Source of the DNA: Bacteroidota bacterium
GTDB taxonomy: Bacteria; Bacteroidota; Bacteroidia; Bacteroidales; DYOH01
DNA: 33,446 bases
Direction of reading: 5' to 3'
Assembly: GCA_020048155.1 (NCBI GenBank)
Contig: JAIFMY010000044.1
Span: 1-33,446 of the forward strand
Of this stretch, positions 9,301-15,606 are shown piece after piece; position 1 is the stretch's first letter; the number at the start of each line of letters is the position of its first letter. The position numbers were made by a program, and so were the translations under genes. The notes beneath the pieces were generated by a model. It ran no database searches. It was not told where the DNA came from and saw only the letters and a list, made by a program, of their open reading frames with translations.

Positions 9301-10799
9301 TGCAACACGACAATGCTATTACACCTGAATCTGCTCTAGGATTTGGTTTGGAATCGAGTTTTGTAGGAGCTACAAGATTCACAGCACCCGACAATGGATT
9401 CAACCTCACACACATAAGTACATATTATTTGCCCGAAGGCATGCCCAATGGCGAAATTATAGTTGAAATACTTGCAGGTGCCTCAATTGAAGACGCTACC
9501 ACTGTTTATACCGAGAAATTTACAGGTCCTGCAGATGGTACTTCACAATTGGTAACATTCAAATTGGCACAGAGTCAGTTATTCCTTGCTGGTCAAAATT
9601 TCTATGTAGCTATTTCTTACCCACTTGGTATAGCTTATCCTCAAGGAGTTGTAAGCATAGCACCTGCTATGGACAATACATTCTTCTATCTCTCAGAAGG
9701 CGCATGGGAAGATTTGTCTGAATCTGATTTCAAAGATTTTGGTTGGATGGTACGTGCTCACGAAGAAGCATTTGTAGAAAGTGGTTGGATAACCCTCAGC
9801 GCAGAAGCAGACACACTGCAACCTGGCGAGAAGGCAGATATACAAGCTACTATCAAATCGGCTACTGCTGTGCGTGGTGCAAACAAAGCCTATATTGTTG
9901 TTTCTTCCAACGATGTATTCACACCTGAGCAAATGGTAGAAGTGATTCTGCATGTAAACGAAGCTCCAGTATACCTTAGTTATCCGCGTACACCTATCAC
10001 AGCATCTGAAAATACAGAGGTTCGCTTTGAGGTAAAAATGCACGATAATGAAGGTGACACATTTACACTCGAAAACGCAGGTAGTCAGTCAAATATAAGC
10101 CTCACTTCAGAGAACAATGTGTATACCATAGCTTATACCCCCGATTTTGATGCTGCCGGAATGGACACTATCCACCTGAAAGCTACCGACCAGCACAATG
10201 CTGTAAGCCAACAGATGGTAATGGTAAACATAGCCAACACCAACCGCGCTCCTGTAGCTACCGACCCTGGTACTATTAACGTAGACAAAGATGGAAGTTA
10301 TGCTACTATCAAATTCGCTGAAATATTCTCAGACCCAGATGGCGACGAAATGAGCTACTCTTTTACTACCTCCAACACCGACAAAGCCATAGTTGCCGCC
10401 AATGCTGAAGAACTGGTATTGCTGTTGCAAAAAACAGGTGCTGTAAACATCACTATCACTGCTACCGATATTTATGACGAATCTGCCAGCCTTGAGCTAA
10501 GCATCAACATCATATCGACAGGTGTAGAGAGCATATTGGCTCAACACAATTTCAGTATATTCCCCAATCCTACAGCAGGTGCTACACAGGCAGCTTTCAA
10601 ACTTGATGCTGGTGCCGATGTAGAAATTGCAATTTTCGATTTCGCAGGAAAACAAATCTACTCGCATGCTGCCGGAAACCTCGGTGCAGGTCCTCAGATA
10701 GTAGACTTCATAGTTCCACAAGTTGAAAAAGGTGTATATCTGATTGAACTAAAAGCCAATAGCCAGATAATAAGTACTCAGAAGCTTATCATCAAATAA
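3351..10799 (+). CDS. Giant secreted subtilisin-like (S8) protease with T9SS sorting domain
   Basis: A 2482-residue protein. The start at 3351 is chosen because it opens a clean signal peptide (MAKSIRIQLLIVMLALFTQA, cleaved before or near AQNPRG); the frame stays open up to 3282 but that would bury it. A propeptide-like segment is followed by an S8 domain with a complete catalytic triad: Asp202 (VHDEGVDF), His257 (MHGTHVAGT) and Ser432 (SGTSMACPH), plus oxyanion Asn362 (AAGNSD). After it come a fibronectin III-like domain (about 505-600), several HYDIN/ASH-like beta domains (nt 6140-6440, 7410-7695, 8655-9035), two pairs of duplicated modules, two cadherin-like units (nt 9960-10510) and a type A T9SS sorting domain (FSIFPNPT to the end). 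It should be exported through the Sec and type IX systems and be surface-bound or released. The substrate is not evident. Confidence 0.93.
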   Translation: MAKSIRIQLLIVMLALFTQAALLAQNPRGVVPGKLTVKIDQATFDKLNQTRTYVNNKGIAVTSMQEFDELNENFKVAQWERVFPESPKYEARHRKHGLHLWYQISFDSSVPVSTVLNSFKGAKGVTFVEPSYEKELIPYKFTPFEGTSLKRSTSNFNDPMLAEQWHYNNTGQSEGTAGADIRLFDAWKISTGTPNVIVSVHDEGVDFTHEDLAANMYVNIDEFNGEAGVDDDKNGYVDDIHGYNFRANNGNIVGEMHGTHVAGTVAAVNNNGVGVAGVAGGSGTGDGVRIMSCQIFGNANIGRTYIYAADNGAVISQNSWGYSNPGYVEESVLAGIDYFIAEAGNYPGSPMKGGVVIFAAGNSDYDAEWYPQYYEKVIAVGSLGPKDEKAYYSNFGNWLEISAPGGNPITNANQNVLSTLPKNKYGWMSGTSMACPHVSGIAALIVSKYGNASFTNEDLRKHLLTGYRNIDATIPDHVGLMGKGAADANMALQANDNTGPNKITTLNVIGIAQDFAKVKWTSTADPNDLSTEMYQVLWNTDSITPENISTAYSKSIEKRVMAGEELQMEITDLMPLTKYYFAVRSFDRWGNASALSNIAIANTNSGPKILLDPQTINLEVDVQNSPTLSSSFNIKNLDEGLLKWHVVARHATFSPAWNKIERPDDDDLAAIMRAYANPKIVKHKADIQNRIIKPMAINDTEMGYTSAWWDIYTIGEEDTSITNSAALKFYVSQENGFNLTTLSLLLNHEAQYGPMVIELYSGTLDQKNLIHIQEFNAWSAGPQSHYVQLTNQLYFEHGETFWVVVHAPRGSLYPLGMGGEDKPEYSDNALMSFDHGKRWIPIEEAIMDDRYVWAFTAMSGNMHLGNYITLSPSTGETVGNGTSEVNFEVNASELINGDYNARLAVQSNDANVPLAYTDVFVSVKNHKPILNTDDIVDFGVVFLGTSKTVEIPVKNIGLGNFSGLNGINLMLSNQDFELVGWAPWSISAKSEQTIKFKYAATKLGSSNTKVTLSDDKGYEYSFMLFAVGAEPAKIVTNPVFANYTGVSIGDTLSGEFMIKNIGNYPLKYLLPSFTENIPSGNNNERFHKYGYTTNNAATYEWNDISATGTEVTDFFADTRNRYMPVEIGFSFPFYDMLYESIYITDYGVLSFDTNSSFNRMPGSLYSQDSPNGFISALFFELQTAEGSRIFYKRESGKLIVQYNGMYNTWSAVAPYTFQIVIFDSGNVKIYVNDIESIDSYSRESFFFAIEEPEHQDGIEISSYEKPIEVYNQTAFEFIYPGMNMISEISSSEGIIQPGDSTVLDYTIHTTGLNQGFHKQALGILSNDPFKPVDYHYINLNITKGGVAQFLLNKTSLDFGSVFQHAQTGMEVYSSNNKTKDVTISSVALMFGTHFSFEGLTSFIQKPGNQEYFKVKLLTTELGSYTDTLIFSLQSGSTRKIALSGTVVDAPGITVNLTTITDTLMSGKNVAKGISVTNSGKNDLNYSIRGLDWLKHSTSATPTDGGQYSYTYKKSTEPDGPSFKWIDIRTTGTKYGVMEFFDEPQDQNAWKPIPIMFDFEFYGVKYDTLYTSANGLLSTQKWDLVPFWPDFIPSETEPNGFIAPLWAQGGLGMTSPDDDRPAVFYQHFADYTLVSFINLYNMFGMGEPVDAQVFLYKDGSMKFQYRTNGWDRVSSQSVVGLENLDGTDGEMIYAFQTFDMNNLAIMVSPTRMYTLAPAAKNVHSLTLDASNLNGGDFAGSYDFITNVPNKENLSKKVNLNVKGMPEMMVADSFAFGKVLAYESVDEWGNPAMKQYYQNFNIQNSGSANLEISALYLANPTETMLEMLIYDPWSGNMWAPVDNPLWQPIMITPGQSMEFRLTLTPTGTITAIQDTLHVVSNAVNQEKLIPVSATIGLPAVAVVTPNKFMLEANDFSLVENKTFSVENQPGGDQLTFTAKVIYASAASSEASSIISKFADNKAVTLGKGNASSNSSIKSTADYNRTLQHDNAITPESALGFGLESSFVGATRFTAPDNGFNLTHISTYYLPEGMPNGEIIVEILAGASIEDATTVYTEKFTGPADGTSQLVTFKLAQSQLFLAGQNFYVAISYPLGIAYPQGVVSIAPAMDNTFFYLSEGAWEDLSESDFKDFGWMVRAHEEAFVESGWITLSAEADTLQPGEKADIQATIKSATAVRGANKAYIVVSSNDVFTPEQMVEVILHVNEAPVYLSYPRTPITASENTEVRFEVKMHDNEGDTFTLENAGSQSNISLTSENNVYTIAYTPDFDAAGMDTIHLKATDQHNAVSQQMVMVNIANTNRAPVATDPGTINVDKDGSYATIKFAEIFSDPDGDEMSYSFTTSNTDKAIVAANAEELVLLLQKTGAVNITITATDIYDESASLELSINIISTGVESILAQHNFSIFPNPTAGATQAAFKLDAGADVEIAIFDFAGKQIYSHAAGNLGAGPQIVDFIVPQVEKGVYLIELKANSQIISTQKLIIK

Positions 10800-10826
10800 G
10801 TTATTTTATAGTTCTGTTCATATTAT

Positions 10827-10866
10827 GGAGGCTGTATCCTACAAAGGAGCAGCCTCCTTTTTTTAT
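10827..10866 (+). terminator. Rho-independent terminator of the protease gene
   Basis: GGAGGCTG (10827-10834) pairs perfectly with CAGCCTCC (10850-10857) and is followed by a T-rich run. It begins 28 bases after the protease stop codon. Confidence 0.88.
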
Positions 10867-10957
10867 TTTGAATAAAATGAAAAGGATCATAAATTACGTT
10901 GTATCATTTATTTTAGCATCACAACTTTTCCATTATTCCTACAAATAAAATTTAAAT

Positions 10958-11518
10958 ATGAAAATTATAACCAACAGATTACATATTAGAATCTTACGAA
11001 CTTCAGATTTGCCTAATTTTACATCATACAGATCAAATCCGGAGGTTGCCAGATACCAGGGGTTCGATGTGATGAATGCAGAGCAAGCAAACTATTTTAT
11101 AACAGAAAACCTCAAAAACGATTTTCATATCCCGGGTACCTGGGTGCAGTATGCCATAGCAGAGAAACAAAGCGACGAACTTATTGGCGATTGTGCCCTG
11201 AAATTGCACGCAGACGAACCACGCTTTGCAGAAATTGGAATTACCCTTTCACCCCAAAACCAAAAAAAAGGTTTTGCTCGCGAAACATTGTATGCTCTGC
11301 TGCAATGGCTTTTTGAAGAAATGAATATACTCCGGGTAATTGAAACTGTAGATGCGCGAAACGAAGCTTCCATAAACCTGTTGCGCAGCCTCAGATTCAG
11401 AGAAGAAGGGCATTTTCTGCAATCGGGGTTTTACAAGGGCGAATGGACGGACGAAAAGCAATTTGCCATGCTCAGACATGAGTGGGACGATGTAAAACAC
11501 AAAATAGTACTCATATAA
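10958..11518 (+). CDS. GNAT-family N-acetyltransferase (RimJ/RimL-like)
   Basis: A 186-residue cytoplasmic acetyltransferase of the GNAT fold. The opening TNRLHIRILRTSDL is the typical first strand and helix of RimJ/RimL/Acetyltransf_3 proteins. EIGITLSPQNQKKGFARETL holds the beta-4 strand and the acetyl-CoA pyrophosphate loop (Q-K-K-G-F-A, a variant of Q/R-x-x-G-x-G/A). The segment NEASINLLRSLRFREEG is the conserved C-terminal motif. The acceptor (ribosomal protein, antibiotic or small molecule) cannot be told from sequence. It stands alone after the protease terminator and converges with eanA, 72 bases away. Confidence 0.9.
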   Translation: MKIITNRLHIRILRTSDLPNFTSYRSNPEVARYQGFDVMNAEQANYFITENLKNDFHIPGTWVQYAIAEKQSDELIGDCALKLHADEPRFAEIGITLSPQNQKKGFARETLYALLQWLFEEMNILRVIETVDARNEASINLLRSLRFREEGHFLQSGFYKGEWTDEKQFAMLRHEWDDVKHKIVLI

Positions 11519-11590
11519 AGATAATTAAATTAAGCTTTTATAGCTATTGAAACGATATGACTTCTATACAAAATGAATCAAGCCTTTCGT

Positions 11591-12592
11591 TTATTTTTTC
11601 TTCAGCAATGCAAAATTGAACCAATGGTTCTGGTCCGTAAAGATTTTTTCGACCTCGAAACCAGATTTTTTGGTTAATTCGGTAATCATCTGATCATTAA
11701 ATTTATAGGAATTTTCGGTATGCAGACGTTCTCCTTTGGATATTTTTACAGAAAAGGAATTGTCATGGTTATTGACCACAACATCTTTCAGTGCCTCGAG
11801 ATGCATTTCAATGCGGCTGTGTTCGGCATTGAAAAATGATATATGCTTGAAGTCTGACAATTCAAAATCCAGTTCAGCAAGTTTATTTATCACATTCAGT
11901 ATATTGAGATTGAACTGGGCGGTAATGCCCTGCTGGTCGTTGTAAGCATTTTCCAGAATTTCAACTTCTTTTACAGCATCAAAACCAACCAAAAAATAAT
12001 TGTCGGGCAACAAGATATCCGAAACATTTTGCAAAAAAGAATCCACCTCATCGGGTAAGAAATTTCCAATGGTGCTTCCGAAAAAACATACTACCATATT
12101 TTGTTTCACAGGTATGGTATCCAATTGCATCATAAAATCTGCAACAATGCCTCGGATATTCATTTCCGGAAATAAACGCTGCAAGTCCATGCCGGCATAT
12201 TCTATAGCCGAAGCACTGATGTCTATGGGCATATATGTCACTTTGGGGTGATGCACTTCAGGTATTTTCTCCATCAAAAGACTTATTTTGGAATGGTCGC
12301 CGCTGCCAATTTCCACGATATGCAAATCGTCCCACGATTTGATGAAACCTAAAGGCAAACTGCTCAAGATTTGCTTTTCGGTACGGGTAGGATAGTATTC
12401 AGGCAAATATGTAATTTGCTCAAAAAGCTTTGAGCCGGTTTCGTCATAAAAAAATTTACTTGAAATAGTTTTCCTCTGTGCCTGAAGCCCTTTATAAATT
12501 TCATCTTTTACACGCTCTATACCCAGTTTTGGCAAAAAGTTCCTGATGCTAATTTTGCCATTCCTAATTTCGCTTTCATGCTTATAGTTCAT
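11591..12592 (-). CDS. eanA: Histidine N-alpha-trimethyltransferase (EgtD/EanA type)
   Basis: A 333-residue SAM-dependent methyltransferase that should convert L-histidine to hercynine. Family landmarks are SSKFFYDETGSKLFE (44-58), the SAM loop EIGSGD (94-99), FGSTIGN (171-177) and IEMHL (261-265). The substrate-site residues I recall for Mycobacterium smegmatis EgtD (Tyr56, Asn166, Tyr206, Met252, Glu282, Ser284) all have counterparts at a constant offset of 11: Tyr67, Asn177, Tyr217, Met263, Glu293, Ser295. It is the last gene of a minus-strand operon behind a DUF427 gene (7-base gap) and an EanB-like sulfurtransferase. No egtB (iron-dependent sulfoxide synthase) is in the window. The symbol eanA follows from that context; egtD would be the name in the aerobic pathway. 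Confidence 0.9.
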   Translation of the reverse strand: MNYKHESEIRNGKISIRNFLPKLGIERVKDEIYKGLQAQRKTISSKFFYDETGSKLFEQITYLPEYYPTRTEKQILSSLPLGFIKSWDDLHIVEIGSGDHSKISLLMEKIPEVHHPKVTYMPIDISASAIEYAGMDLQRLFPEMNIRGIVADFMMQLDTIPVKQNMVVCFFGSTIGNFLPDEVDSFLQNVSDILLPDNYFLVGFDAVKEVEILENAYNDQQGITAQFNLNILNVINKLAELDFELSDFKHISFFNAEHSRIEMHLEALKDVVVNNHDNSFSVKISKGERLHTENSYKFNDQMITELTKKSGFEVEKIFTDQNHWFNFALLKKK

Positions 12593-12599
12593 GTTTTAT

Positions 12600-12884
12600 T
12601 TATTCATTAAGTATTTGAACACCTTTCCAAAAAGCTACATAATGTGCAATTTCAGCGGCTTTAGGCTTAGGATTGGGGTAAAACCATGCGGCATCTTTAT
12701 TTACTGAGCCTTCTACTTCAATACTAAAATATGAAGCTTCGCCCTTCCATGAGCAAATGGTGTGGGTGCTGCTCTCTTTCAAAAACTCTCTATTCACTGC
12801 TGTGGGTGGAAAATAGTGATTATTTTCTACTACCTTGGTTTCTGAACTTTCTGCTATTATTTTTCCGTTCCAAATTGCTTTCAT
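12600..12884 (-). CDS. DUF427-family small protein
   Basis: A complete 94-residue soluble protein that fits the DUF427 family, a compact beta-rich fold. It shows the usual features: MKAIWNG at the start, YFP near residue 25, a CSWKGEASY segment and a C-terminal AHYVAFWKGV. There is no signal peptide or membrane helix. Trp and Tyr are abundant, which would suit an aromatic ligand pocket. It sits between the eanB- and eanA-like genes, 64 bases from the former and 7 from the latter, so it is almost certainly co-expressed. No biochemical role is known to me. A link to hercynine or ergothioneine is inference from position only. Confidence 0.85.
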   Translation of the reverse strand: MKAIWNGKIIAESSETKVVENNHYFPPTAVNREFLKESSTHTICSWKGEASYFSIEVEGSVNKDAAWFYPNPKPKAAEIAHYVAFWKGVQILNE

Positions 12885-12948
12885 CGGTTTTGAGTTTAAG
12901 TGTTTATTTTAAATATTTTGGTATAAAAAAAGTTGTAATAATTGAATT

Positions 12949-14247
12949 TTAGCTATTTAATGCAGGAATACCAGTTTCAAAAGGGTTAGTTGGGTCGTTG
13001 CTCCACTCAAACCAACCACCATCGTACACCGAAACCTTGGGCCAACCCATAAGCCATGCATTGAACCAAGCCTCGCTGCCGCGCCACCCTGTACCACAGT
13101 AGAAGGCCAGATGCTTATCTGGGGTTATTCCTGATTTTTTCCAAATATGCTCAGTTTCGTGAAACTCGCGTGTGGTGTGATCAAAATTGCGATAGTTTTC
13201 CATATGATAAGCATCGCTGCCACAATCTGCAAATACAGCTCCCGGAATTCTGCCCTTGGCCTGTATGTAGTTGTAGCCACTTACTTCGCCAATAAATTCG
13301 GGAAAACTGCGCACACAAACCAATTCAGCATCGGTGGCTTTCAGCATTTCCTTGGCCTGAGGCAAGTCAACAATGAGCTCCGGCCTGAGTGGAATATGCG
13401 CACCAAACGCAGCAACGGGCTGCTTGGGCACATCGTTGGTGCTGATTGGGAATCCTGCATCTAGCCACGATTGAAATCCACCGTTGAGCACCCTCACATC
13501 TTTCACTCCTGCATACATCATAATCATTGCGTTGCGTATGGCGCCAATATCACCGGCAGCACTTCCCGGAAATTCGTCGGCATTGTCGGGGTACATAAAT
13601 TTGCCATACAGCACCACGGTAGTATCTGAAGATATACCATGTGCCTCCAAAGCAACTTTTAGTTCTTCGGGTGAGCGGCGGTTCCAGGTTTCAGGTGCTT
13701 CGAGTGCAAGCGTATCCATATCTATGGCACCAGGAATGTGCCCGCTGAGGTATGCGTGACGGTTGCGATAGTGCGAATGAACTACAACATAATTATTGTT
13801 CTCGTAATGCAGAGGCTTTTTGCCAGATATAAGTTCGTTTACCCAATCGGCGGAAACCAAGTGTTTGTATCGTTCCAGTTTTTCCATCGGCAAACTGGCA
13901 TCGGCAGTCCATTCCTCAACAAAGGAATTGTATACCCAAATATTTTGAAAACCAGATTTGATGAACATTTCGGCTACTTTAAGGCTTTCATGAGTCTTAT
14001 TGCCATACACCACAATCTCATGCGATGGTAAAATATTTTTGTGGTGTACCATTTCAATCCAATCCATGTAGTTTGTCCATTTATAAGGCAGCGATTTGGC
14101 ACCTTGTATGTGTCCACCCCGCACTTCGCCAATGGTTTGCCAACCATTGTAAGCATCTACCGAACGAACATCTATGATTTTACAATGAGGATTGCTACGC
14201 ATTAAAAGCAGTAATCCTTCGGTTGATATTTCTTTCATTTTCGACAT
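12949..14247 (-). CDS. eanB: EanB-like rhodanese-fold sulfurtransferase (hercynine to ergothioneine)
   Basis: A 432-residue protein of three rhodanese-like units (about 8-120, 131-268, 290-420). Only the last has an active-site cysteine, Cys384 in FYCGTGWRGS. EanB of Chlorobium limicola, as I remember it, is slightly longer at the N-terminus and uses Cys412 and Tyr353; a constant offset of 28 puts these on Cys384 and Tyr325. Cys339 and Cys370 of EanB likewise fall on Cys311 and Cys342. Long stretches such as TLALEAPETWNRRSPEELK and DAYHMENYRNFDHTTRE fit what I recall of EanB. That enzyme transfers sulfur from polysulfide to the imidazole C2 of hercynine without oxygen. It is the first gene of the operon with DUF427 and eanA. 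The alternative is a generic multidomain sulfurtransferase, but the eanA neighbour argues against it. Confidence 0.88.
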   Translation of the reverse strand: MSKMKEISTEGLLLLMRSNPHCKIIDVRSVDAYNGWQTIGEVRGGHIQGAKSLPYKWTNYMDWIEMVHHKNILPSHEIVVYGNKTHESLKVAEMFIKSGFQNIWVYNSFVEEWTADASLPMEKLERYKHLVSADWVNELISGKKPLHYENNNYVVVHSHYRNRHAYLSGHIPGAIDMDTLALEAPETWNRRSPEELKVALEAHGISSDTTVVLYGKFMYPDNADEFPGSAAGDIGAIRNAMIMMYAGVKDVRVLNGGFQSWLDAGFPISTNDVPKQPVAAFGAHIPLRPELIVDLPQAKEMLKATDAELVCVRSFPEFIGEVSGYNYIQAKGRIPGAVFADCGSDAYHMENYRNFDHTTREFHETEHIWKKSGITPDKHLAFYCGTGWRGSEAWFNAWLMGWPKVSVYDGGWFEWSNDPTNPFETGIPALNS

Positions 14248-14275
14248 TGATATTTTCTATAAAGCAGATATATTA

Positions 14276-14306
14276 CAAACTAAGCGAAAAGTTAGGTGGC
14301 TACAAC
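14276..14306 (-). promoter_or_regulatory. Candidate promoter of the eanB operon
   Basis: On the minus strand GTTG (14303-14306) is followed after 20 bases by TAGTTTG (14276-14282), one base short of TAnnTTTG. It lies about 29 bases upstream of the eanB ATG. Spacing is right but both boxes are imperfect. Confidence 0.3.
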
Positions 14307-14522
14307 TGTATTTGTACACATGTTGAAGTTATTTTTTTGTAAAAAATACAATCAAGACTAAAAAGCATTCAACATGCAAGTAAAGGTGCAGTTTTTACTA
14401 GGCTTTCCAGCAATATAGAATATGAAAAAAGGCGAATCTGAGACTAATCTAATTACTTTCCTAGCACCGAACATTAAAACTTGTTAAGTCTTTTTTTTCA
14501 GAATCGCTGCGTAAAATAATAA

Positions 14523-14538
14523 TTTACATTTGTGTAAA
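14523..14538 (+). promoter_or_regulatory. -7 element inside an inverted repeat, possible operator
   Basis: TACATTTG (14525-14532) matches TAnnTTTG exactly and lies 51 bases upstream of the ATG at 14584. It is embedded in the perfect inverted repeat TTTACA-TTTG-TGTAAA (14523-14538). A dyad on the -7 element would suit a repressor site, although a short AT-rich palindrome can occur by chance. No TTTG is found at the -33 position. Confidence 0.4.
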
Positions 14539-14583
14539 ATAAAAACTCGGTTTAAGCATTTTATTTAAAACAAAAATCGACTT

Positions 14584-15429
14584 ATGACTTTATCCCCTAT
14601 TATTGAAGCCCAACAACTTAAAGAACTTTTAGGTGAAGAGAAATTAATTATTATAGACGCTACCGGTACTCAGGACGCCCTAAATAAATACCTCATCAAG
14701 CACATACACGGTGCCTTGTATATAGATCAGGATACAGAATTGGCAGATATAAAACCTAATGTAGCTGATGGTGGCCGCCACCCACTTCCCACACCAGCCG
14801 TTTTTTGTCAAATCCTTACCCGTTTGGGCATTTCCACAGACAGCCATGTGGTGGTATACGATGAGAAAAATGCTTCTAGTTCAGCATCGCGCTTTTGGTG
14901 GATGATGCTGGCCGCAGGGCACAAAAAAATACAGGTACTCAATGGTGGGCTTATGGCTGCAGAAAAGGCAGGATTACCTACTGATAATGCGTTCGTAGCC
15001 CCCAAATCTGCAACACCTTATTTGTTTGACGCTTGGAAGTTGCCTATTGTGGGCATGCAAGATGTGGCCAAAGCCACCAACAGTCAGCAGCACACCATCA
15101 TAGATGTGCGAGATGCATACAGATACAATGGTGAATCTGAGCCTATAGACCTGATAGCTGGACACATACCGGGAGCTATAAATATACCCTATAGCGAAAA
15201 TCTGGGCCATGATGGTTTATATCTTTCACCCGAAACCCTAAAAGTGAAATACCTGCCATTGGTTGAGAAATATGGGGCAGAAAACATAATAGTACATTGT
15301 GGCTCAGGAGTTACAGCTTGCCACACCCTGCTGGCTATGGCTTATGCAGGGCTCAGCATACCTGCGTTGTATGTAGGCTCATGGAGCGAATGGTCGAGAA
15401 ACAGTATGCCATTGATATTGAAGCAGTAG
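14584..15429 (+). CDS. Thiosulfate/3-mercaptopyruvate sulfurtransferase
   Basis: A 281-residue two-domain rhodanese. The N-terminal domain (about 1-145) is inactive and the C-terminal domain (about 155-281) carries the active loop HCGSGVTACH with catalytic Cys239. The loop C-G-S-G-V-T is the signature of 3-mercaptopyruvate sulfurtransferases; thiosulfate sulfurtransferases usually have C-R-K-G-V-T. IIDVRDAYRYNGE and AGHIPGAINIPY are the standard C-domain segments. There is no signal peptide, so it is cytoplasmic. It is divergent from the eanB operon. MST enzymes form persulfides from 3-mercaptopyruvate, so this one could supply sulfane sulfur to EanB, but that is inferred from position. Confidence 0.93.
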   Translation: MTLSPIIEAQQLKELLGEEKLIIIDATGTQDALNKYLIKHIHGALYIDQDTELADIKPNVADGGRHPLPTPAVFCQILTRLGISTDSHVVVYDEKNASSSASRFWWMMLAAGHKKIQVLNGGLMAAEKAGLPTDNAFVAPKSATPYLFDAWKLPIVGMQDVAKATNSQQHTIIDVRDAYRYNGESEPIDLIAGHIPGAINIPYSENLGHDGLYLSPETLKVKYLPLVEKYGAENIIVHCGSGVTACHTLLAMAYAGLSIPALYVGSWSEWSRNSMPLILKQ

Positions 15430-15577
15430 CATTTTTTCTAAATAAATATGTCTTTCAAATCCCACTTTCAGCATAAAGGTGAGTATTTTGCGTTGCATTT
15501 GTAAGTACCTAGTTTTACACAATTGCTCGATAAATATTAAAACAAACAAAAATGCTGCATGTGAATACAAACATTAT

Positions 15578-15585
15578 TAAATTTG
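15578..15585 (+). promoter_or_regulatory. Candidate -7 element for the DUF1573 gene
   Basis: TAAATTTG matches TAnnTTTG and lies 21 bases before the ATG at 15607. No clear TTTG is seen at -33. Confidence 0.35.
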
Positions 15586-15606
15586 TGAGTTGATAAATTG
15601 AATTAT

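Larger units (their letters stand above)
14248..14583. other. Divergent intergenic region between eanB and the sulfurtransferase gene
   Basis: These 336 bases hold candidate promoters at both ends (14276-14306 minus, 14525-14532 plus) and an inverted repeat at 14523-14538. The central part (about 14310-14500) is AT-rich and I see no gene or further structure in it. Confidence 0.6.

Noticed and set aside
11591-14247. Aerobic (EgtB-dependent) ergothioneine pathway
   Set aside because: No egtB-like gene (DinB plus FGE-sulfatase domains) is present, while an EanB-like sulfurtransferase is in the same operon.
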